Assembly (NCBI RefSeq): GCF_009866805.1
Contig: NZ_SIZW01000041.1
Location: forward strand, 186,001-250,000
Source of the DNA: Schauerella aestuarii
Lineage (GTDB): Bacteria; Pseudomonadota; Gammaproteobacteria; Burkholderiales; Burkholderiaceae_B
DNA: 64,000 nt
Reading direction: 5' to 3'
Part shown: positions 54,031 through 63,012 of the stretch, piece after piece
Position numbering within the stretch: position 1 is the first letter of the stretch
Layout of the letters: every line of letters begins with the position of its first letter
Notes under the pieces: generated by a model
What the model was told of the DNA's origin: nothing
The model's input: only the letters and a program-made list of their open reading frames with translations
Databases searched by the model: none
Translations under genes and position numbers: made by a program

Positions 54031-55437
54031 ATGGTCTTCAGTTCCATTACGTTCCTGTTTTATTTCTTGCCGATTTTCTTCGGCATCTACTATTTCACGT
54101 CGTACAAGAATCTGACGCTGTTGCTGGGCAGCATCGTCTTTTACGCGTGGGGAGAGCCCAGGTTCGTTCCGTTGCTTCTGGCATCGGCCACACTGAATTA
54201 CGTTTTCGGTGCGCTGGTATTTCGTGCAGCCGGACGTATGAAGTGGTGGATTCTCGTGGCGGGCGTGGCGTTGAATCTCCTGGTATTGATTTACTTCAAG
54301 TACACCGGCTTTCTGCTCTCGGCGTTCAACGATTTGATCGGACCCCACCGGTCGCCGCTGCCCGTGCCGGAGATTCTGCTTCCACTGGGGATTTCCTTTT
54401 GGACCTTCCAGGGGATTTCCTATCTGATCGACGTCTATCGTGGCGTGATACCCGCACAGAGCAGCTTTGTGAACTTCGCGATGTACAAGGCGATGTTTCC
54501 GCAGCTTATTGCCGGGCCCATCGTTCGTTATCAACAGGTGGCGCGTGAGATTAGCTCCCGCCACATCGGCAACGCCGATGTGATGAGCGGATTGGCGCAG
54601 TTTCTGGTGGGGCTGGCGCAGAAAGTGCTGATTTCAAATACGGTTGCCATCTCGGCCGATCGCATTTTCGGACTTGAGTCCGCGGGCCTGTCGCCCGGTT
54701 TGGCGTGGTGGGGCATCGTCGCTTATTCGATCCAGATCTTCTATGACTTCGCCGGCTACTCAAACATGGCGATCGGTCTTGGACGCATGCTCGGCTTTCA
54801 GTATCCGATCAATTTTGCTCAGCCTTATTCCTCGCTGTCGATTACCGAGTTCTGGCGTCGCTGGCACATCAGCTTGTCGAGCTGGTTTCGAGATTACCTC
54901 TACATCCCGCTGGGTGGCAGTCGCGTAGGTCCCTGGCGCATTTACTTCAATCTGTCATTGGTTTTCCTACTCTGTGGGCTATGGCACGGGGCAGCGTGGA
55001 CGTTCGTGGTGTGGGGCGCCTGGCATGGGCTGCTGCTGGTGATCGAGCGGGCGGGTGGGTCGAACTTGCTCGCGCGTCTGCCGAGCGTGATATGCAGGGT
55101 CTATACCTTGCTGGCCGTGATGCTGGGCTGGGTGTTCTTTCGAGCGGACACCGTGCCGCACGCCGTGTCGTATCTTGCCGTGATGTTTGGGGCATCGAGC
55201 GGCACCGCTGCGCCGTGGCAGATGTACGTGCCGCACACCGCGGTGGTGGCGATCGTGATCGGCGCGGGGCTTGCCCTTTTTCGGCGCGATCAATGGCCGG
55301 GCGCGATTCAGCAGCGCATGCTCGACGCGCAGTGGTTGAAAGCGCTCGCGGTGCCCACGCTGGCCATTCTCTTCATGGTGAGTGTGGCGAGCCTGGCAGC
55401 AGGCACGTATAACCCCTTCATCTATTTCCGGTTTTGA
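54031..55437 (+). CDS. MBOAT-family O-acyltransferase (AlgI-like), copy 2
   Basis: A 468-residue polytopic protein that begins MVFSSITFLFYFLPIFFG and keeps AGPIVRYQQVA, TEFWRRWHISLS, YIPLGGSR and GLWHGAAWT with His319. It is clearly related to the protein encoded at 36175, but the two differ throughout, so the split is old. Expected role: export of acetyl groups for O-acetylation of the glycan made with this operon. The partner protein is encoded two bases downstream. Confidence 0.92.
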   Translation: MVFSSITFLFYFLPIFFGIYYFTSYKNLTLLLGSIVFYAWGEPRFVPLLLASATLNYVFGALVFRAAGRMKWWILVAGVALNLLVLIYFKYTGFLLSAFNDLIGPHRSPLPVPEILLPLGISFWTFQGISYLIDVYRGVIPAQSSFVNFAMYKAMFPQLIAGPIVRYQQVAREISSRHIGNADVMSGLAQFLVGLAQKVLISNTVAISADRIFGLESAGLSPGLAWWGIVAYSIQIFYDFAGYSNMAIGLGRMLGFQYPINFAQPYSSLSITEFWRRWHISLSSWFRDYLYIPLGGSRVGPWRIYFNLSLVFLLCGLWHGAAWTFVVWGAWHGLLLVIERAGGSNLLARLPSVICRVYTLLAVMLGWVFFRADTVPHAVSYLAVMFGASSGTAAPWQMYVPHTAVVAIVIGAGLALFRRDQWPGAIQQRMLDAQWLKALAVPTLAILFMVSVASLAAGTYNPFIYFRF

Positions 55438-55439
55438 TC

Positions 55440-56936
55440 ATGGTCCACGACAATCATCGACGACGTGGGTGGGGCCCGGTAGCTGGGTGGCTGGTCGTGG
55501 CGGCATTTGCAATACCTGCGATCATTGGCGCACTCTCGCCTCCAACGATCAAGGCGGAGAATCGTCTGTTCGCACAATGGCCCGGTTTGCCGCGCACGGT
55601 AGAGGCGACGTTTGCATGGCCGGCCAAGGTCAGCGATTACGTGAACGATCAGTTCGGCTTGCGCGATCCGCTGATTCGGCTCAATAACCGGCTGCGTTTC
55701 GAGTTGTTTGCCGAGTCGGCGAAGAAAGACATTTTGCTTGGCCGCGAAGATTGGTTGTTTCGCTCGGCAGACGGCGAGAATGCGCCTTTGGATGGCATGT
55801 TGTTGCGTGCCTGTGGCAAGGGGTCGCCGCTATGGAGCACCGACTATCAGGCGGATGTGATCGACCGGATCCTTTCGGCCACGGTGTCGCGTGGGTTCAA
55901 TGCGCGCCTGCTCATCGTGCCCGCCGCCTCGAATGTTTATCGCGATCATCTGCCTGGCTGGTTCGGCGACTATTGCGGCGGCTCGTATCCGATACAGCAG
56001 GTTGTGAAGTCACCGTTGCTCGACAACGCCAATCGGACACGCGTGCTCTATCCCCTGCAACGCATGCAGCGCGAGCGCGAGCAATACGAGGTCTATCCGC
56101 GCTCCAATTTTCATTGGGACGGCGAAGCGGTGCGACGGCAGGCGGCTGAACTGGCGCAGGCGTATGGACGCCCGGCAGGGACGCCCTTGATCACTTCCGT
56201 GATCGACAAGGTGCCTGAGAATATCGGCGAGGCGCTCATCGGGGTGCCGAGTCCCCGCAATCGCGTGCTGGAACCGGATCTCGTTGCGTCTGGCATTGAA
56301 GGCTGTACGGGCGGCGCAGGATGCTTTGGATCAGTCGAGGATATTGCGGCGCGCCTGATGATCGTGTCGCACTATAAAAATCCGAAAGCCGCGCCCGGAA
56401 AACTCGTGATTATCTCGGACTCGTTCGGCCCGTATTTGAGCCGATGGATGACGCCGTACTATCGCGAGGTCGTGCAGTTGGCGACCAACACGATCCGCAG
56501 CTTGAGCGCAGAGGATATGCAACGGCTGGCGTCGTTTGTATTTTCGGAAGAGGGGGGCGATGTGCTGTTCCTCTACAACGAGCTCAACGTGAGCGAAGTG
56601 TTGCTGGCGACGAACGTCGAGACCTTCCTGCCCTTTATCACGTCACCGTCAAAGGGGGGAAGGGACGATAGCCATTTGCCGATCGGTTTCTATCCCACAA
56701 ATGCCGAGTGGGTGTTTGGATTTGCGCGTGGGCGGCCGATGTTTCTGACGCGCAATGGCGACGCCGCGCGCACGCGTTATGTGCCGGGTGCCCTACTAAC
56801 GTTTCGCGATGGCGAGCGACGCCGGATCACAGAGGCTGTTTCCCTGGGCGACTATCTGCACGTGTATTACGAGGGCGCGATTGTTGACGGCAATCGGGCT
56901 GGGCCACCGGATCGGGTGACCGTATCACCACCATAA
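55440..56936 (+). CDS. AlgJ-like SGNH acetyltransferase, copy 2, with Asn in place of the triad Asp
   Basis: About 498 residues with an N-terminal hydrophobic helix and a periplasmic ALGX/ALGJ-type domain. NDQFGLRDPLIRLNNRL and GREDWLF are family blocks. The His-containing motif is NFHWD (Asn223, His225), whereas AlgX-type enzymes and copy 1 have D-x-H-W. The serine is Ser328 in ISDSFG. The Asn change may weaken catalysis or mark a subfamily. About 100 extra C-terminal residues have no counterpart in copy 1. ATG 55440 is used; a TTG six bases earlier is possible. It ends the operon. Confidence 0.82.
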   Translation: MVHDNHRRRGWGPVAGWLVVAAFAIPAIIGALSPPTIKAENRLFAQWPGLPRTVEATFAWPAKVSDYVNDQFGLRDPLIRLNNRLRFELFAESAKKDILLGREDWLFRSADGENAPLDGMLLRACGKGSPLWSTDYQADVIDRILSATVSRGFNARLLIVPAASNVYRDHLPGWFGDYCGGSYPIQQVVKSPLLDNANRTRVLYPLQRMQREREQYEVYPRSNFHWDGEAVRRQAAELAQAYGRPAGTPLITSVIDKVPENIGEALIGVPSPRNRVLEPDLVASGIEGCTGGAGCFGSVEDIAARLMIVSHYKNPKAAPGKLVIISDSFGPYLSRWMTPYYREVVQLATNTIRSLSAEDMQRLASFVFSEEGGDVLFLYNELNVSEVLLATNVETFLPFITSPSKGGRDDSHLPIGFYPTNAEWVFGFARGRPMFLTRNGDAARTRYVPGALLTFRDGERRRITEAVSLGDYLHVYYEGAIVDGNRAGPPDRVTVSPP

Positions 56937-57024
56937 GGCGGCGCAGCGCCACTCGCGTGGAGGGCTCTGCGAGCCGCTCCGCTTGCGGCGCAGGTCGCTT
57001 GCGCCGATCGGTTGCCTGAGCGCA

Positions 57025-57043
57025 ACCTGATTTGAGATCAGGT
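57025..57043. terminator. Weak hairpin between convergent genes
   Basis: ACCTGAT (57025-57031) pairs with ATCAGGT (57037-57043) around a five-base loop; it overlaps the stop codon of the leftward gene that ends at 57038. No T-run is present on either side. The 101-base gap before it (56937-57037) is GC-rich with several short inverted repeats. It may help end transcription from both sides, but the evidence is thin. Confidence 0.3.
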
Positions 57044-58222
57044 GTTATTGCCTGCTCTGGCGGGTAGCTGAACGCTGTAGGGCTCCGGATTGATGGCAAT
57101 ATTTACTGCATGTCCCGCATCGATGTGTCTGGCCTGTTCGGTCCATGGTTTATGCGGATAAATGTATTTGCGCCACCATTCCAGTCCACCGTTCTCGACC
57201 GCACCGATACTTAGCACGAGCGTCAACATGCCGACGATTTTCTTCCAATGCGCGTTCGCATAGAGTGCGCCGGCGAGGATCCACACGGTGAGCACTTTGG
57301 GAATGTAGAAATATCGATCGTCCATCGTCGGAAAGTCGAGGTGGCGTGAATGCCCCGGCATGAATTTCAGCCATGTCGAACCAAGCACGAAGGCGATGAA
57401 GACAAGCAGGGCAACGTTCAAGCGCCGTTGAGTTGAGAACCATGCCAATGCGAAAACGATTGCCCCAAAGCAGAGCGTGAGCATTAGCGCATACCAGGTA
57501 TCGCTACGCCAACCATACGCCAGGCTTCCCATCCAGCGATCGAGAATCGTGAGCGCCAAATGTAGCGGTTCGCGTTCGCCTTGAAAGCTCACATAGTTCG
57601 AGGCGACGGAAATGATTTGAACGAGGGCGGCGATGCCTGCCAGCGCGGCGAGCCAGACGGCGTGTCGATCACGGTGCTCGAAAGCGCGCCATAAGAACAG
57701 CGGCAAAGCGAAAAGTGAAAAAGGTCCCGACAGGCCCGCAAGCCCTACGAATATTCGTTGATTAATGCGATTGGCGAATGCCTCTGGGGTTGACGTCATG
57801 GCGATCAGCGGCAGCGCACATGCCATGATCCATTGCGCATTGGTAATGGTGCCGAAGACTTCGCCCGTGTGAGGAACGGCAAACAACAGCAGCGCCAATA
57901 ACCACGCGTACGGCAATCGGCAGAATGCGACGATTAATGCGACCCACGCCATTACACCGAGATTGATCCAGGCGTAGATCGTCGGCGCCCATACTGCGCT
58001 GAATGGCGCAGCGATCAATGCGGTAAGTCGTGGAACTGCATGCACGTAGCCGGCAAAGGGCGTGAACAGCGCATCCACACCCAGCAGCAGTTGCTCCTGC
58101 AAAAAGACCTTGCCATCTTCCGCGTACAGATAAGGGCGCCAGAGTGCCGACCCGACCCGGTGTACATACAGGCCCATTGCGGCAATCGCAGCCAGCAGAG
58201 GAAGTGCGTTTCTCTTTAGCAA
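57038..58222 (-). CDS. Polytopic membrane protein, GT-C-like, unknown function
   Basis: 394 residues from a TTG at 58222, with about nine hydrophobic segments. The first loop reads WRPYLYAEDGKVFLQEQ, with Glu-Asp where GT-C enzymes hold their catalytic acid; MDDRYFYIPKVL is a later conserved-looking block. AAGGAG lies seven bases before the TTG, the best start in the region. The frame continues upstream through a run of Ser codons made by a hexamer repeat to a TTG at 58294, but no ribosome site fits that start. It follows the gene ending at 58337 on the same strand. Probably a glycan-building protein; role not established. Confidence 0.62.
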   Translation of the reverse strand: MLKRNALPLLAAIAAMGLYVHRVGSALWRPYLYAEDGKVFLQEQLLLGVDALFTPFAGYVHAVPRLTALIAAPFSAVWAPTIYAWINLGVMAWVALIVAFCRLPYAWLLALLLFAVPHTGEVFGTITNAQWIMACALPLIAMTSTPEAFANRINQRIFVGLAGLSGPFSLFALPLFLWRAFEHRDRHAVWLAALAGIAALVQIISVASNYVSFQGEREPLHLALTILDRWMGSLAYGWRSDTWYALMLTLCFGAIVFALAWFSTQRRLNVALLVFIAFVLGSTWLKFMPGHSRHLDFPTMDDRYFYIPKVLTVWILAGALYANAHWKKIVGMLTLVLSIGAVENGGLEWWRKYIYPHKPWTEQARHIDAGHAVNIAINPEPYSVQLPARAGNNT

Positions 58223-58235
58223 ATGCAGTCTCCTT
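58220..58235 (-). promoter_or_regulatory. Ribosome binding site that decides the start of the gene at 58222
   Basis: On the minus strand AAGGAG is followed by seven bases (ACTGCAT) and then TTG. This is one of the best Shine-Dalgarno matches in the right third of the window and favours the short form of the membrane protein, leaving the simple repeats upstream untranslated. Confidence 0.55.
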
Positions 58236-58260
58236 CGAATCGTTATTTTGATGACGCTGC

Positions 58261-58284
58261 TACTGCTACTGCTACTGCTACTGC
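58261..58284. repeat. Hexanucleotide simple repeat, four copies
   Basis: TACTGC is repeated four times without error (58261-58284) and is preceded by GCTGC. On the minus strand it reads alternating AGC/AGT serine codons. It lies immediately beside the heptanucleotide repeat, in the leader of the membrane-protein gene at 58222. Two adjoining short tandem repeats are unusual in this window. Confidence 0.92.
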
Positions 58285-58285
58285 T

Positions 58286-58320
58286 AACCGCCAACCGCCA
58301 ACCGCCAACCGCTAACCGCT
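58286..58320. repeat. Heptanucleotide simple repeat, five copies
   Basis: AACCGCC occurs three times (58286-58306), followed by two AACCGCT copies (58307-58320). The seven-base period is not a multiple of three, so gain or loss of a copy would shift any frame read through it. It lies between the stop at 58337 and the probable start at 58222 of two leftward genes, so it may change spacing rather than frame. Confidence 0.92.
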
Positions 58321-58336
58321 ATTTGCGGCTCCCCTC

Positions 58337-60331
58337 TTAATCCACAGTCTGCCGTGGCGTTTCGGCGATCGCAGATTCGGTTTTGGGCCCGATCGTCAAC
58401 GAGCGAGGCGCCGGCGGCGGTGTGACGTTCATGGGCGTCAGGCTGATGTTCATCTGCTCGGACCAGAGCTTCGGGTCGTTGGATTCGATCGTCACCGATG
58501 CCACGCGTCGTTGTCCGGGGGCGTTGAGCTGGAGGTCGCGCAACTGCTCGGGTTTATCGACATAAGGCGACGCCAGGAAGCCGCTGCGACCGATGCCCGG
58601 AATGAAGCGATGGCGAATGGTCTCGCCGTTTTCCAATTGCAGTACGATCCATACTCGCGGCAGTTTGTAGAGCGTGCTTACCGCACGGCCCAGCATCGTG
58701 GGCGAGATGTCGACGGTCATCCACACGGGGGTATCGGTGGGCAGGCGAATCGGGTTATTGGTGCGGACCCGTGTCGATTGCGTTTTTGCAGGTGTCAGGC
58801 GGTCGTGAAGGGTCTTGTCGTCCTTCTTCATCACCATCCAGCGTCCCGCCATTTCTGTCGCGCCGTAGTGCGTAAGCAGCGTACGCAGACTCAAGCTGTC
58901 GTCCAGCGCCGGCAAGCGACCATCGATGGGATCGAAGGCGAAGAGCACCGTGTCGGGTGCGGCATCGCTCGTGAGATGAGCGTTGTTGAGTTGATTAAGC
59001 TCCGGGGTGTATACGGAATAGCTTTGAAAGACGGGGCGCCCCGCCCACTTCAACCCCGCGGCAAGCAGTCCCGAAATCTCGGTGGGATAGATGTCGACTG
59101 TGCCGGTAATCGCCGGCATGGGCTCCTGGCTGCGAATGGCGGCAAGTGATGCGTCATATTGCGCCTGCAAGGCTTCGGGCGTGTTGACGCGTGTGGCGAG
59201 CCCGTCGACCGTGCCGCGCCAGGTCTGCGCGAGCCGATCGACGATGAAGGGACCATTTACCGGAAGGATCGCATTGCCCATGGCGCCCCACGCCAACGCG
59301 CTTACGATCAAACCTGCCGCCGCGTGGCGCACGGGCAGCAGCATGGCACCCATCAAGCCGATAAAAAGTAGCAATTCGCCCGAAATGAAAACGTGGCCAT
59401 CCTGACGCACGAAACCTGCTTTGAAGCTCACGAACAATGTGAAGGCCAGCCCCAGCAGTAGGACATAACCTGGCAGGCCCATGTGGCGTGCGGCTCGGCG
59501 ATAGAACAGGGCAAAAAGGGCGATCGCACCGACGGCATAGATCACGACGACGGCAGCGGGCCCGTTTGCAGACATCGCATTGGTGTAGCCCGATACGACA
59601 GGGGCTTGAGCCAGGAAAAAATGCGGCAATGCATCCAGAGGCTGGCCGGCGATAAGCCAGGCGCCGGCCAGGGACAGCGCAAACAGCACGGCAAAGCTGA
59701 TGGCAGCCGCCACATGCCGTCGAATCAGAACAATAAAAATCAGCGCCGATGCGAAACCGCTGGTGGCAGCGAAGCTGCCTTTGATCAGTGGGGAAAATGC
59801 AATCGCGCAAGTGGCGAGGGCGATGCCGATCAGAACCGCGGGCCCAGGCCGTAGGCGCCAGGGCGATGTCTCATCCTGCGTGCAGCGTACGACAACCGCC
59901 AACAGTGCAAAGGGCAACGCCATGAATGCCGCGTCGCGATTGAGCAAAAAGGAGACGATCACCGGAAGTCCGACGAGCAGCCAGACGCGACGCGGCCAAG
60001 CCAACATGAGAAATGCCGCGCAAAATCCCAAGGCGTAGACGATACTGCCGCCGATCATCAGGCCGTCTGTTGCGGGGTGATAGCTTCTGCTATAAACCGA
60101 CGCGTAGGGTCCAAAAGTAAAGACCACATCGCCACCGAAGACGGCGCCATGCGCCAAAGCGTCGTTCAAGCCGTATTTCCAGGAAGGGTCCAAACCGATC
60201 GATGGAAAATGCGGCGCCCATGGCACGAAAAATAATCCCGCCAGAATCAAACCCAATAATCCGACGAGAGTGCTTGCAACGGGCGCGTTGCGAGTCGGAG
60301 TTTGATTTTGAGTAGAGGCTGAATAACTCAT
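58337..60331 (-). CDS. Large polytopic membrane protein with periplasmic C-terminal domain
   Basis: About 664 residues from ATG 60331. The first 400 residues hold some twelve hydrophobic segments. The first loop reads HFPSIGLDPSWKYGLNDALA, then FTFGPYASVYSR, with acidic residues where GT-C transferases bind metal. The last 260 residues are soluble and probably periplasmic. I do not recognise the family. Upstream in-frame ATGs to 60457 exist, but the added residues look non-native. It is the first of two leftward genes beside the LPS core genes; a role in glycan transfer is plausible only by context. Confidence 0.6.
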   Translation of the reverse strand: MSYSASTQNQTPTRNAPVASTLVGLLGLILAGLFFVPWAPHFPSIGLDPSWKYGLNDALAHGAVFGGDVVFTFGPYASVYSRSYHPATDGLMIGGSIVYALGFCAAFLMLAWPRRVWLLVGLPVIVSFLLNRDAAFMALPFALLAVVVRCTQDETSPWRLRPGPAVLIGIALATCAIAFSPLIKGSFAATSGFASALIFIVLIRRHVAAAISFAVLFALSLAGAWLIAGQPLDALPHFFLAQAPVVSGYTNAMSANGPAAVVVIYAVGAIALFALFYRRAARHMGLPGYVLLLGLAFTLFVSFKAGFVRQDGHVFISGELLLFIGLMGAMLLPVRHAAAGLIVSALAWGAMGNAILPVNGPFIVDRLAQTWRGTVDGLATRVNTPEALQAQYDASLAAIRSQEPMPAITGTVDIYPTEISGLLAAGLKWAGRPVFQSYSVYTPELNQLNNAHLTSDAAPDTVLFAFDPIDGRLPALDDSLSLRTLLTHYGATEMAGRWMVMKKDDKTLHDRLTPAKTQSTRVRTNNPIRLPTDTPVWMTVDISPTMLGRAVSTLYKLPRVWIVLQLENGETIRHRFIPGIGRSGFLASPYVDKPEQLRDLQLNAPGQRRVASVTIESNDPKLWSEQMNISLTPMNVTPPPAPRSLTIGPKTESAIAETPRQTVD

Positions 60332-60671
60332 AAGCGCTTGTCTTGTCGGGAAAATTTGGGCGAAGTATGCCATATGGCAGGCCATTTTCAGACTTTCTGT
60401 AAGCTGGTAGCGAGGCCGTCGGCCACTCGATTTAATCCGTGCGGGGTTCGACGTCAAACACCATTGATTGGGTGATACCGATACGCGCGACCTTCGATAA
60501 CGACGGGCGCTGAGATATCAACAACGCTTCGCCAATCCGTCCTGCGGCGACGGCACTTCCATTCAAATTGTCAGGTTCGTATCATCCACATGGCCGTCCC
60601 CTCATCCCCCCGGGACCGTAATGAGTTAAATTCCCGAGGTTTCCAGCAGTCATTGGCCTAGCAACCGCTAC
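60332..60671. other. Divergent intergenic region before waaC
   Basis: These 340 bases separate the leftward membrane-protein gene from rightward waaC and must hold both promoters. AT-richer spots occur at about 60350-60400 and 60625-60640 (GAGTTAAATTCCCG). No complete -35/-10 pair stands out. Nothing coding is supported. Confidence 0.4.
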
Positions 60672-61628
60672 ATGCCCACAAGAATCCTGATCGTTCGCAC
60701 CTCGTCGTTAGGCGACCTCGTCCACATGCTGCCGGCGATCTCCGATATCGCGCGCCATGTGCCCGATCCGCACATCGATTGGGTCGCCGAAGAGTCCTTT
60801 GCGGAGATTCCCGCCTGGCATCCGGCGGTCAATGAGGTCATCAAGGTCGCCCATCGGCGCTGGCGCAAGTCCTGGTTTTCGGCCAGCGTGCGCACCGAGC
60901 GCGCGGCCCTCAAGCGCAAGCTCAAGAGTTCGCAGTACGACATCGTGCTGGATATGCAGGCCTTGCTCAAATCGGCGTGGTTGGTACGCCAGACCCATGG
61001 CGTACGGCATGGTCTGGACTTCAAATCGGCCCGCGAGCCGCTGGCGTCGTTTTTCTACGATGTGCGGCATCGGGTGCAATTCTGGCAACCGGCGGTGATC
61101 CGGCAGCGTGAGTTGGCGGGCAAGACGTTCGGCTATACGCCGGAGGGGCCGCCGGATTTCGGGCTGCAGATGTTCAAGCGCGATACCGGCGAGCATCCCT
61201 ATGCGGTCATCATGCCGTCGGCCAGCCGCGACGATAAGCTGTGGCCGGTCGAGGATTGGCATGCCGTGTTCGATCTGCTGCAGTCGCGGGGCTGCGCCTT
61301 GAAGCTGCTGGCCGGCAACGCCCAGGAGACGGCGCGGGCGCAGCAACTGATTGCCGGGCGCGCCAATGCGGAAGTGCTGCCGCGCATGGGGCTCACCGAG
61401 ATCGCTGAGGTGTTGGCCGGCGCACGCATGATGGTGGGGTTGGATAGTGGGTTGACGCATTTGTCCGCTGCGGTGGGCCGACCCACCATCGGTATTTACA
61501 AGGCGTCCACTCCGGTGCGCACGCCGTTGACCGGCTCGGCATTCAATGCCAGCCTGGGCGATCGGGGTGCATCGCCGTCGCGCAGCGTGGTGCTGGCGGC
61601 GGTGGACCAAGCGTTGGCGGCGGCTTGA
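60672..61628 (+). CDS. waaC: Lipopolysaccharide heptosyltransferase I
   Basis: A 318-residue GT9 enzyme adding the first L,D-heptose to Kdo of the LPS inner core in the cytoplasm. RILIVRTSSLGDLVHMLPA is the diagnostic N-terminus. MPSASRDDKLWP and DSGLTHLSAAVGRPTIGIY form the nucleotide-sugar site near the C-terminus. It is followed directly by waaA, whose probable start is two bases after its stop. Length is normal. Confidence 0.95.
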   Translation: MPTRILIVRTSSLGDLVHMLPAISDIARHVPDPHIDWVAEESFAEIPAWHPAVNEVIKVAHRRWRKSWFSASVRTERAALKRKLKSSQYDIVLDMQALLKSAWLVRQTHGVRHGLDFKSAREPLASFFYDVRHRVQFWQPAVIRQRELAGKTFGYTPEGPPDFGLQMFKRDTGEHPYAVIMPSASRDDKLWPVEDWHAVFDLLQSRGCALKLLAGNAQETARAQQLIAGRANAEVLPRMGLTEIAEVLAGARMMVGLDSGLTHLSAAVGRPTIGIYKASTPVRTPLTGSAFNASLGDRGASPSRSVVLAAVDQALAAA

Positions 61629-61630
61629 AG

Positions 61631-62935
61631 ATGCGGCGGCCTCTCTACACGCTGTTGCTGAGATTGGCCGCGCCTCTGATCTGGCTTTGGATGGCCAGAC
61701 GCGCCCGCCGGGCAGGCGGCGAGTGGGGCATTTTTTCGAAGGCGCGATTCGGCCATCCGGTCGAGGGTGTGGCGACCGATCCGGTGACGCGCCCGGTGTG
61801 GGTGCATGCCGTGAGCCTGGGCGAAACCCGGGCGGCGCATCCCCTGATCGCGGCGTTGTTGGCACAAGGCCATAAGGTACTGCTTACGCATACGACGGCC
61901 ACCGGCCGGGAAGAGGGCGCACGTGCTTTTGCCGACGCCATCGCATCCAAACAGTTGCTGCAGACTTGGCTGCCTTACGACTTTCCCGCCTCGACCGATC
62001 GTTTCATCCAAGCTTATCGGCCTCGGATCGGTCTGCTGATCGAGCGTGAGGTGTGGCCCAATCTGCTCGCATCGGCGCGCTATTTCAAAGTGCCGATGGC
62101 CCTGGTCAGCGCCCGCTTTTCGGACAGCGCCTTGCGTCAGGCGCGCAATATGGGCCATGTGATGAAAGAGGCGTTCAGCGGGATCGATACCGTGCTGGCG
62201 CAAACCAGCGCCGATGCGACGCGGCTGCGGCAAGCCGGCGCATCGCCGGTGCGGGTGACGGGCAATATCAAGTTCGATGTGCAACTGCCGGAAGCGCAGA
62301 TTGCCGCCGGCCGACGGTGGCGCGAGTTGGCGGCGCGTCCGGTCATCGCGCTGGCGAGCACGCGCGAGGGCGAGGATGAGCCGTTTGTCGAGGCCATCAA
62401 GGCGCAGGTGTCGGACCACACGCTGTTCTGGTTGATTCCGCGCCATCCCCAGCGCTTCGGCTCGGCTACCGAGACGGTGCGCCGGGGCGGGCTGGGCTTC
62501 GAGTGCCGGTCGAATATGAACCGTGCCTGCGAGTTTCCGGCACCTCCAGCGGCCGAGACGCGCGTGATGATGGGCGATACGCTGGGCGAGATGGGCTTTT
62601 ACTACGCCGCGTCGGACGTGGCGATTATCGGCGGCAGCTTCGCACAATTGGGCGGGCAGAATCTGATCGAGTCCTGTGCGGCCGGCACGCCCGTGATTTT
62701 CGGGCCGCATACGTTCAATTTCGAGCAAGCCGCCGAGGACGCCATTGCAGCGGGCGCGGCGATTCGCGTGGCCGACGCGCAAGCCGCCATCGCGGCCGCC
62801 CAGGCGCTGATTGCCGATGCCCCGCGTCTGGCCCAGATGCGCACCGCTGCCCGCGCGTGGGGGCAGGGTCATGCGGGCGCCACGCGCCGCACGGTGGATG
62901 CGTTGCAGACTTGGCTGACGCCTCGCGGGTCTTGA
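61631..62935 (+). CDS. waaA: 3-deoxy-D-manno-octulosonic acid transferase
   Basis: A 434-residue GT30 enzyme that attaches Kdo to lipid A precursors. An N-terminal membrane anchor (LLLRLAAPLIWLWMARRARR) precedes HAVSLGETRAAHPLI with the catalytic Glu. Later blocks are GNIKFD, PRHPQRF and GGSFAQLGGQNLIE, all standard for WaaA. ATG 61631 is used; a TTG at 61625 overlapping the waaC stop is an alternative. With waaC it forms the LPS core pair. Confidence 0.95.
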   Translation: MRRPLYTLLLRLAAPLIWLWMARRARRAGGEWGIFSKARFGHPVEGVATDPVTRPVWVHAVSLGETRAAHPLIAALLAQGHKVLLTHTTATGREEGARAFADAIASKQLLQTWLPYDFPASTDRFIQAYRPRIGLLIEREVWPNLLASARYFKVPMALVSARFSDSALRQARNMGHVMKEAFSGIDTVLAQTSADATRLRQAGASPVRVTGNIKFDVQLPEAQIAAGRRWRELAARPVIALASTREGEDEPFVEAIKAQVSDHTLFWLIPRHPQRFGSATETVRRGGLGFECRSNMNRACEFPAPPAAETRVMMGDTLGEMGFYYAASDVAIIGGSFAQLGGQNLIESCAAGTPVIFGPHTFNFEQAAEDAIAAGAAIRVADAQAAIAAAQALIADAPRLAQMRTAARAWGQGHAGATRRTVDALQTWLTPRGS

Positions 62936-63012
62936 GGGCTGCCTGAGGCGGCACGGTACGAGGCTTGCGCCTGGAGCCGTTGCGGCTACCTCAGCCGCGG
63001 AGCGCGGCCCTC

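Noticed and set aside
58223-58294. Poly-serine N-terminus for the membrane protein from TTG 58294
   Set aside because: No ribosome site fits that start, while AAGGAG precedes TTG 58222; the Ser run is just the hexamer repeat read in frame.
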